From Gemmatimonadota bacterium (GTDB taxonomy: Bacteria > JBHIER01 > G020348925), in contig CP070758.1 in the NCBI GenBank assembly GCA_020348925.1, positions 4,786,234-4,794,120 on the forward strand: a DNA stretch of 7,887 nt, in the 5' to 3' direction. Below the pieces are notes generated by a model, which was not told where the DNA came from, did not search any database, and saw only the letters and a program-made list of their open reading frames with translations. Below, piece after piece: positions 1 to 4,348 of the stretch. How positions within the stretch are numbered: position 1 is the first letter of the stretch; the number at the start of each line of letters is the position of its first letter. A program made the position numbers and the translations under genes.

Positions 1-648
1 AACAATCACTCATTTTTTTTGGAAGGAAGCGAAGGGGATCTCAGGGAAGCTTTCGGGATAATGAGGGGGGAAGATATATTGCCCGGCATCATTCCTGAGT
101 GGAACGACTGGATGGAGCATTCAGTGCCGTGGACTCTGAAAAAGAATCAGGACTATATCAGCCAGAGGACGGAGACGGGGAGGAGGATTGAAAAGGAGCT
201 GGATGAGAGCGGGAGCGCCGGGTCCACCTGGTCCAATGATGTGAAGAAAGGATACAAAAAGCGACGCGATGTCTTGAAGGACGTTTTCCAGGAGGCATAT
301 CGGTTTTTAATGAACCTGGAGCAGCTCCACGACCGGGACCCCCGGTTCCACATCGGGACGGACAGAAATCTTCAGATGTATTTCGAAGATACATTTCTGT
401 TCTATCTGAAAATTGTAGACCGGAAATCCACAGGACCACACCTGATATTTTCACCCCAGTTCCACGGCCGGCTCAAAGAAGGAACCCATCCCTCCCCGGC
501 CCTCTTCTTCAGTCAAATCAGCAGACAACGGGAGATATTCGACACGAAATCACGAGGCAGCTCAAAAAGCGATTCGATTACAGTCAAGCCGAAGGATGGG
601 GAGGCTTTTTTCAAGCAGGCGAGTAGGATTTTGGAATCACTGAGATAA
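1..648 (+). CDS. Hypothetical protein, 3' part (5' end outside the window)
   Basis: The reading frame is already open at base 1 and ends at a TAA at 646-648, giving 215 visible residues. The first possible starts, TTG at 19 and ATG at 61, have no good ribosome-binding site, so the true start probably lies upstream. I do not recognise the family. The visible part is hydrophilic and looks cytosolic, with no signal peptide or membrane segment. It contains a charged, probably helical stretch (about residues 60-105, rich in Lys, Arg, Glu and Asp), then an aromatic patch (MYFEDTFLFYLKIVD) and a Ser/Lys-rich tail. Composition and length argue for a real gene. No function is assigned, and there is no close downstream partner: the next gene is about 420 bp away. 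Confidence 0.65.
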   Translation, partial: NNHSFFLEGSEGDLREAFGIMRGEDILPGIIPEWNDWMEHSVPWTLKKNQDYISQRTETGRRIEKELDESGSAGSTWSNDVKKGYKKRRDVLKDVFQEAYRFLMNLEQLHDRDPRFHIGTDRNLQMYFEDTFLFYLKIVDRKSTGPHLIFSPQFHGRLKEGTHPSPALFFSQISRQREIFDTKSRGSSKSDSITVKPKDGEAFFKQASRILESLR

Positions 649-663
649 GAATAATTTTATTTC

Positions 664-690
664 GAGGGTTCGACCCTCAGCAATTTTTAA
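664..690 (+). terminator. GC-rich hairpin after the first gene, possible weak terminator
   Basis: A perfect 6-bp stem (GAGGGT 664-669 with ACCCTC 673-678) and a 3-base loop lie 15 bases past the stop codon of the first gene. A short run of five T follows only after a six-base gap. The placement suits a transcription end, but the stem is short and the T run is displaced, so it may simply be part of the repeat-rich spacer. Confidence 0.3.
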
Positions 691-750
691 GTTTTGGATA
701 TCCGAAGATTAAAGATTAAAGATGCGACCCCAGCATGCCCAAAAAGTCCA

Positions 751-867
751 ATATTTTGTGCACGAGATAGATTTCATGAACAACGATTGTGCATGAGGCG
801 GAGAAGGTACACAAAATTTTCGATATTCTGTGCACGAACTACATTTTATGCATAGCCAGTGTGTACA
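751..867. repeat. Imperfect tandem repeat, period 72 bp, with GTGCAC cores
   Basis: Bases 751-794 and 823-866 align without gaps at about 32 of 44 positions. Both begin ATATT(T/C)TGTGCACGA and end near a TGTGCA or TGTGTA element. Between them, GTACACAAAATTTTCG (808-823) is roughly the reverse complement of the TTTTGTGCAC part, so the block has both direct and inverted symmetry. It lies in the non-coding spacer 649-1071, upstream of the 55-codon gene and directly before a 48-bp dispersed repeat. Function is unknown: it could be a set of protein-binding sites or a dispersed repeat family. The antisense open frame through it shows no protein-like features apart from the echo of the repeat. Confidence 0.6.
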
Positions 868-883
868 TTTTCTATAAAAGCTT

Positions 884-931
884 ATCTTAAGGGAATGGTG
901 GTGCAGAACGTGATTTAAAATATCATAATTT
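884..931 (+). repeat. 48-bp dispersed repeat, copy 1
   Basis: This block begins ATCTTAAGGGAATGGTG and ends TTAAAATATCATAATTT. It matches bases 2625-2672 in the same orientation with 5 mismatches and no gaps in 48 positions. It has no coding potential and no strong internal hairpin. Copy 1 lies in the spacer before the 55-codon gene; copy 2 follows metF. Confidence 0.8.
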
Positions 932-1071
932 GAGCGATGATTTAATATTGCGGTGACGATCGGTGTCATGTCAGGTAAAATCCAATTGAGTGAAAGAAGG
1001 TGATACAATCACAATGATCAACTTGCAGTTCAATTTGATGTTGTATGTACCAAACTTCTTAGGAGGAACAC

Positions 1072-1239
1072 ATGCCAAAAGAAATGGACGATGCAGCAAA
1101 CGAAGCTTCCGAAGAACTTGAAACTATCAAAGAAGAGCATCCTGATGGTGTCAAAGCTGTTGAAGAGTGGACGAAAAGATGGGTTAAAACAGCCGGTTAC
1201 AAGCGCCTTGCTAAGATCCTCGCAGGCAGGTGGGGCTGA
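1072..1239 (+). CDS. Small hypothetical protein, 55 residues
   Basis: An ATG at 1072 is preceded by a near-ideal Shine-Dalgarno sequence AGGAGG (1061-1066) at 5-base spacing, and the frame ends with TGA at 1237-1239. The product begins MPKEMDDAANEASEELETIK. The first half is acidic and probably helical (residues 4-22 rich in Glu, Asp and Ala). After a HPDG turn (23-26), the second half is basic and aromatic (VEEWTKRWVKTAGYKRLAK, tryptophans at 33, 37 and 54). It has no signal peptide, membrane segment or cysteines, so it is probably a small cytosolic protein, perhaps a helical hairpin. I do not recognise a family. The spacers on both sides are long, so it seems to be its own unit. The ribosome site, the protein-like composition and the clear contrast with the surrounding repeat DNA support a real gene. 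Confidence 0.7.
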   Translation: MPKEMDDAANEASEELETIKEEHPDGVKAVEEWTKRWVKTAGYKRLAKILAGRWG

Positions 1240-1491
1240 GCAGTCAGTTTAGGGTCAGACATTAGAAAAGGATACAAGCGGGTCAAAAGTCTAAAAGTCT
1301 CCTATGAGCAGAGGGGCAGAGGAGCAAAGGTGTAATCGCCCTGAAACATGAGTTGTTGGAACATCCAGCGAGCGGAGAGTCGTTTATTCCGCGGTTTGAA
1401 TCCCCGAGATTCGGGAATGAGTTTGGAAAAAAACAGCGCAGTGAGCCGATGACGGTCCCGGCGAATGTTTATTGGGCTGTTCTTTCTTTTG

Positions 1492-1525
1492 CTTCGTTTT
1501 CTTGAGACAAGTAAAGAAAATGAAG
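1492..1525. repeat. 12-bp stem hairpin in the metF upstream spacer
   Basis: CTTCGTTTTCTT (1492-1503) pairs with AAGAAAATGAAG (1514-1525) over 12 positions, with one G-T pair and a 10-base loop. The pyrimidine-rich left arm continues upstream (TTCTTTCTTTTG). It is about 250 bp downstream of the 55-codon gene, too far for a normal terminator of that gene. It looks like a palindromic dispersed element, a type common in bacterial spacers; no second copy is present in this window. Confidence 0.5.
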
Positions 1526-1580
1526 GTTTATGAGAAAAAAGTCAAAAGAGGATAGACCGCTTTTGAAAAGTGGTTGCATC

Positions 1581-1652
1581 AATCCCCCTCTATCCCCCTT
1601 TTTGGGAAAGGGGGAGGTTAACAACCCCTGTTTCCTCCTTTCATAAGGGGGA
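1581..1652. repeat. Double-hairpin C/G-run repeat, copy 1
   Basis: There are two adjacent hairpins. The first pairs TCCCCCTTT (1593-1601) with AAAGGGGGA (1607-1615). The second pairs TCCTCCTT (1633-1640) with AAGGGGGA (1645-1652) around a TCAT loop, with one G-T pair. The block starts AATCCCCCTCTATCCCCC, a style of spacer repeat seen in many bacterial genomes. A diverged copy in the same orientation lies after metF at 2731-2824. It could form structured RNA in the metF leader, since it ends 73 bases before the metF start. Confidence 0.65.
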
Positions 1653-1725
1653 CATTGTAAAATGCAAAATGAGCAATGAGCATTTCAAATTGGGGATTAG
1701 GCCCTGAGAAATAGGAGAGAATGCT

Positions 1726-2604
1726 ATGAAACTGGTAGACATGTGGCATTCGAGTCACAGACCGACAGTCTCGGTCGAACTGTTCCCCGCCAGGTCCGAG
1801 AAAGCGGCTGAGAATCTTGAGAAAGTTATCGATACGTTGGCTGCCCTGAAACCAGATTTCGTCTCTGTTACCTTCGGGGCTGGCGGCTCCACACGCGAAG
1901 GTTCGCACCAACTTATAGAAAAACTGAAAAACGACAAGGGCTTGGAGGTACTCGCCTATTTCGCCTGCTACGGACTGGGGCCGGAGGACATTACTGCTGT
2001 TCTGGACACCTATCGTGCGATTGGGATTGAGACTATTCTGACTGTGCGCGGAGATCCGCCCCAGGAGGAGGAATTCAAGCCGCACCCGGACAGTTTGTCC
2101 TATGCTTCCGATCTCGTGTCGTTCATCCGACCACGATACGACTTCTGTATGGGGGTAGCAGGTTATCCCGAGGGGCATATCGATGCTCCGAGCAAGGAGA
2201 AAGACATCGCGTACCTAAAACTGAAGGTGGACCAGGGGGCGGAATACATCATCAGCAATTACTTTTACGACAATCGATATTTCTTCGACTTCGTTGAACG
2301 CTGTCGGGCCGCTGGTATAAGCGTCCCGATCCTGCCCGGGGTGATGCCGATCTTCAGTGTCAAGATGATGGAGACGTTAGCAGGTTTGTGTGGGGCGACC
2401 ATCACCGATGAAGTGCGTCGTGGAATCGCCGCTCTGGCTGAAGGTGACAAAGAAGCACTCGTGGCTTTTGGGATCGAGTATGCGCTCCGCCAATGCAGAG
2501 AATTACTTCAAGCAGGCGTGCCGGGGTTGCACATTTACACCATGGACCGTAGCAAATCCGCGGTGGGGATAGTCAATAGCCTGCGAAGTGAAGGACTGTT
2601 GTGA
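1726..2604 (+). CDS. metF: 5,10-methylenetetrahydrofolate reductase
   Basis: MetF reduces 5,10-methylene-tetrahydrofolate to 5-methyl-tetrahydrofolate with a bound flavin, supplying the methyl group for methionine synthesis; it is a cytosolic TIM-barrel enzyme. At 292 residues it has the usual length of bacterial MetF. Visible family motifs are SVELFP (16-21, Glu18 matching the catalytic Glu28 of E. coli MetF), VTFGAGGSTR (48-57), VRGDPP (107-112, Asp110 matching Asp120), GYPEGH (146-151), YFYDN (179-183), PILPGVMPI (201-209) and a C-terminal HIYTMDRS. Start: ATG 1726 has AGGAG at 1713-1717, 8 bases upstream. Two places differ from the usual consensus: HLTC is replaced by YFAC (78-81), and the folate-contacting Gln (E. 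coli Gln183) is Asn178. These suggest a divergent branch rather than loss of function, because the catalytic acid and flavin-side motifs remain. No metV, metH or folate gene is adjacent, so its role in biosynthesis or a C1 pathway cannot be told from context. Confidence 0.93.
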   Translation: MKLVDMWHSSHRPTVSVELFPARSEKAAENLEKVIDTLAALKPDFVSVTFGAGGSTREGSHQLIEKLKNDKGLEVLAYFACYGLGPEDITAVLDTYRAIGIETILTVRGDPPQEEEFKPHPDSLSYASDLVSFIRPRYDFCMGVAGYPEGHIDAPSKEKDIAYLKLKVDQGAEYIISNYFYDNRYFFDFVERCRAAGISVPILPGVMPIFSVKMMETLAGLCGATITDEVRRGIAALAEGDKEALVAFGIEYALRQCRELLQAGVPGLHIYTMDRSKSAVGIVNSLRSEGLL

Positions 2605-2624
2605 TCTAAGAGTCGAAAAATAAA

Positions 2625-2672
2625 ATCTTAAGGGAATGGTGTTGCAGGAAGTGACTTAAAATATCGTAATTT
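2625..2672 (+). repeat. 48-bp dispersed repeat, copy 2
   Basis: This is the second copy of the 884-931 element: same strand, ungapped, 43 of 48 positions identical. It starts 21 bases after the metF stop codon. The boundaries given are where the similarity stops in both directions. Confidence 0.8.
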
Positions 2673-2730
2673 AGAAGAAAAAGTTATCAGGAACCTTTTT
2701 CCGTGGAGAAGTGGGAACAACTCTTTTTCC

Positions 2731-2824
2731 AATCCCTCTCATTCTTCCTTTGGGAAAGGGAGAAGTCAGCGGAAGGGATTTTTTTGTTTACACCACTCTC
2801 AGTCTCCCCTTGATAGGAGAGACT
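2731..2824. repeat. Double-hairpin repeat, copy 2 (diverged)
   Basis: It begins AATCCCTCTCATTCTTCC and keeps the layout of copy 1. Hairpin one pairs TTCTTCCTTT (2742-2751) with AAAGGGAGAA (2755-2764) through 10 positions with one G-T pair. Hairpin two pairs AGTCTCCCCT (2801-2810) with AGGAGAGACT (2815-2824) with one mismatch around a TGAT loop. The bases between the hairpins differ in length and sequence (16 in copy 1, 36 here). Stems are kept while sequence drifts, which fits a structured element. Confidence 0.6.
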
Positions 2825-2999
2825 ATACCGAGAGGGTTAATCCTCAAATTTTAAGTATTGATTTTAAAAGATCGATCCTCATCGAATGAAGAGGGACGGG
2901 AGATAGAGATCCGGAGAAAAAAGACAGGAAACTGAAAACCGTAGATAGGGCAGTGGGTAAGGGGGTAGAGGTGCTTCGTTGCGAGGGAGAGGAAACGCT

Positions 3000-3770
3000 T
3001 TACACTTCCAGACCCTTTTTCAAGAATAGAAATAGATTATGAAGGTGCTGTCTGCGCTCGTTACTTGAAATTCTTCTCTCTTCACGCAGGATTTCCTGGA
3101 TCGGTTTTGCATACGCATCATCGATCAAGGAAAGAAAAGACTTAACCAATGGAATTACTCTTTCGCTTCCATGTTGCCTAATATCTCGACCTATTAGAAA
3201 TGCCCCAGAGGTCTCATACGTGATACCATCTGCTATTACATCGAAACGCCTTGATTGTTCACCTGATTCTTCAACGTGCTCCAAAATATATAGGATATCA
3301 ATGACATCGCGTCGATATCCTCTGTCAAGATACGCTCCCATCTTCAAGACGACCGATAGCCAGAGGGGAATAGTTGGTATTTTGAATCCTGGAACGAGTT
3401 CCCGTTTTTCTGCGAATAAAAATACTTGATCAAATCCCCGCACATCTATGCGCTTGCCAGAAACAGGCCACTCAATACAATTTCCGTCCAACAACTCCGC
3501 TCCATAGGGAAGAAGATCAATCACTGCATTGCCAAAAAAGAGTCGCTGTTCGACTTCATGTTCTCTTTTCTCAAATCCATGCTTCGCAAACACTTCTTTG
3601 ATGCGTTCAAAATCATTCCAGTTCTTTACCCGAAGTACAAAGTCGGCATCCTTCGTTTCCCGAGTTCCCAGACTCGCTGAGTAAGAACTGTTAAGATCTA
3701 TACATATTGCTGGAACCAGTGCTCCAATTAATAAACTAAGGGACACCCTTTGTAATCGATTACGATTCAT
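3000..3770 (-). CDS. Nucleotidyltransferase-fold protein, AbiEii/AbiGii-toxin-like or related
   Basis: This 256-residue cytosolic protein has the layout of minimal nucleotidyltransferase-fold proteins grouped with AbiEii-type toxins. These include a glycine motif (LLIGA, 13-17), a metal-binding Asp-x-Asp in TKDADFVLRV (Asp41, Asp43) and a third acidic strand VIDLLPYG (Asp85). A helical half follows, with LKMGAYLDR (142-150), RRDVIDILYILE (153-164) and GAFLIGRDI (189-197), typical of the family's C-terminal part. Known members transfer nucleotides to RNA or other targets, some as toxins; the substrate here is unknown. The region before the glycine motif is short (about 12 residues). The usual GG/GS is replaced by GA, so activity may be altered. 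No antitoxin-like helix-turn-helix gene lies beside it. The assigned ATG (3770) overlaps the stop of a 6-codon upstream ORF (ATGA). The gene is visibly more AT-rich than metF and the FG-GAP gene, which may indicate acquisition. Confidence 0.75.
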   Translation of the reverse strand: MNRNRLQRVSLSLLIGALVPAICIDLNSSYSASLGTRETKDADFVLRVKNWNDFERIKEVFAKHGFEKREHEVEQRLFFGNAVIDLLPYGAELLDGNCIEWPVSGKRIDVRGFDQVFLFAEKRELVPGFKIPTIPLWLSVVLKMGAYLDRGYRRDVIDILYILEHVEESGEQSRRFDVIADGITYETSGAFLIGRDIRQHGSERVIPLVKSFLSLIDDAYAKPIQEILREERRISSNERRQHLHNLFLFLKKGLEV

Positions 3771-3787
3771 TTGATTGTGCGTTTCAT
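3767..3787 (-). other. Six-codon leader ORF overlapping the nucleotidyltransferase start
   Basis: On the minus strand an AAGGA (3795-3791) precedes ATG 3787-3785 by 3 bases. The frame reads MKRTIK and stops at TGA 3769-3767, which overlaps the ATG at 3770-3768 in an ATGA arrangement. The assigned gene start has no ribosome site of its own at normal spacing; AAGGA is about 20 bases away. This would fit translational coupling. A base error or a frameshift that detached the true N terminus is the other reading. Confidence 0.3.
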
Positions 3788-4340
3788 AGTTCCTTTTTGG
3801 GAAAAAGGTGTTTATTAGGACCGAACTGGGAAGCAGAATTTGTTACGCTCCTAAATTTTCATTGGAGCAATAAGACAATAAGAATAAAACGGCAATACGC
3901 AATCGTGCAATACATTGCAAAGAGTGTCCCCTATGTCTATGTTCCGTTTCGCTCCTTTCAAACCACGCGCTCCCTATCACGCGGGGCAAAAATTCCTTGA
4001 CCGGCTCAGGCAAAGCTGCTATTATTAGCTGTCATGAACGATGTCACGACGCGTCGATGAGGGAGACATGCCCTCGTCCACTTTCCCTTGAGGTACGTTT
4101 CTGGCGGGACAGACCCATATCTCACAGTGCTCAGGGGAGCTCTTGCAGGATGTATTCGGTGATCCTGTTCCGGGAACGCGGAATGAGGATGATGTCCGTC
4201 CGTGCGAGTGAACGAGGGGGAGACGTGACGTGCCTTGTTCGCTGTCGCATTTAGATGAACGGATTTATTCCGGCAACTCATCAGAATGTCACATCGTGGA
4301 GCAATTCTCATGGAAAACCTCACGGTTCAAAATCGTGTCG
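3771..4340. other. 570-bp spacer between divergent genes
   Basis: This should hold promoters for the minus-strand nucleotidyltransferase and the plus-strand FG-GAP gene, but I see no strong -35/-10 pair. Composition changes within it: 3800-3960 is AT-rich like the gene to its left, and 4000-4340 is GC-richer like the gene to its right. A perfect 10-bp palindrome CGACGCGTCG lies at about 4047-4056. Open frames here on both strands (for example 3997-4254 plus, 4006-4323 minus) lack ribosome sites and protein-like composition. I treat the stretch as non-coding apart from a possible leader ORF at its right end. Confidence 0.5.
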
Positions 4341-4348
4341 ATGAATGA
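4310..4348 (+). other. Twelve-codon leader ORF overlapping the FG-GAP gene start
   Basis: GGAG (4298-4301) lies 8 bases before ATG 4310, a good ribosome site. The frame reads MENLTVQNRVDE and stops at TGA 4346-4348, so it overlaps the likely start of the large gene (ATG 4341) within ATGAATGA. The large gene has no Shine-Dalgarno of its own there. Translational coupling from this leader is a reasonable inference but is not shown. Confidence 0.35.

Larger units (their letters stand above)
1240..1725. other. 486-bp spacer between the 55-codon gene and metF
   Basis: No credible gene is seen on either strand. The spacer holds an A-rich stretch with repeated AAAGTC units and purine-rich GAGCAGAGG sequence (about 1281-1330), a small inverted repeat around CCCGAGATTCGGG (1404-1416), a 12-bp hairpin (1492-1525) and the double-hairpin repeat (1581-1652). 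Close to metF there is a doubled ATGAGCA element inside an AATGC...GCATT inverted repeat (about 1661-1686). I see no SAM, cobalamin or tetrahydrofolate riboswitch pattern ahead of metF. Confidence 0.6.
2605..2999. other. 395-bp spacer between metF and the nucleotidyltransferase gene
   Basis: No gene is seen on either strand. The spacer separates two convergent genes. It holds the second 48-bp repeat (2625-2672), the second double-hairpin repeat (2731-2824) and a purine-rich remainder (about 2880-2999). The stretch 2831-2865 (CGAGAGGGTTAATCCTCAAATTTTAAG in part) loosely resembles the hairpin region after the first gene at 663-692. No clear factor-independent terminator with an adjacent T run serves either gene. 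Confidence 0.6.

Noticed and set aside
664-684. GAGGGTTCGACCCTC resembles the T-arm of a tRNA.
   Set aside because: The loop has 5 bases if a 5-bp stem is used, not the 7 of a tRNA T-loop, and no acceptor, D-arm or anticodon arm can be drawn upstream.
709-1008. Minus-strand 99-codon frame through the spacer.
   Set aside because: It has no ribosome site and mirrors the GTGCAC tandem repeat (SCTKYWTF / SCTEYRKF echo), so it is a by-product of non-coding repeats.
1653-1725. Possible SAM or other riboswitch ahead of metF.
   Set aside because: No recognisable aptamer core; the sequence consists of short direct and inverted repeats (ATGAGCA units).
1618-2178. Minus-strand 186-codon frame.
   Set aside because: It is antisense to metF, whose motifs are unambiguous, and shows no protein features of its own.
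3797-4254. Two plus-strand frames (3797-4000 and 3997-4254) in the divergent spacer.
   Set aside because: No ribosome sites, no recognisable motifs and Arg/Cys/Ser-rich noise composition; the first also begins at a non-ATG codon.
4006-4323. Minus-strand 105-codon frame, considered as a possible antitoxin for the nucleotidyltransferase.
   Set aside because: No helix-turn-helix pattern, no ribosome site and His/Pro/Arg-rich noise composition.
4230-4340. GTG 4230 as the start of the FG-GAP protein.
   Set aside because: It would place the clear signal peptide about 40 residues inside the protein; the region before 4341 is not protein-like.
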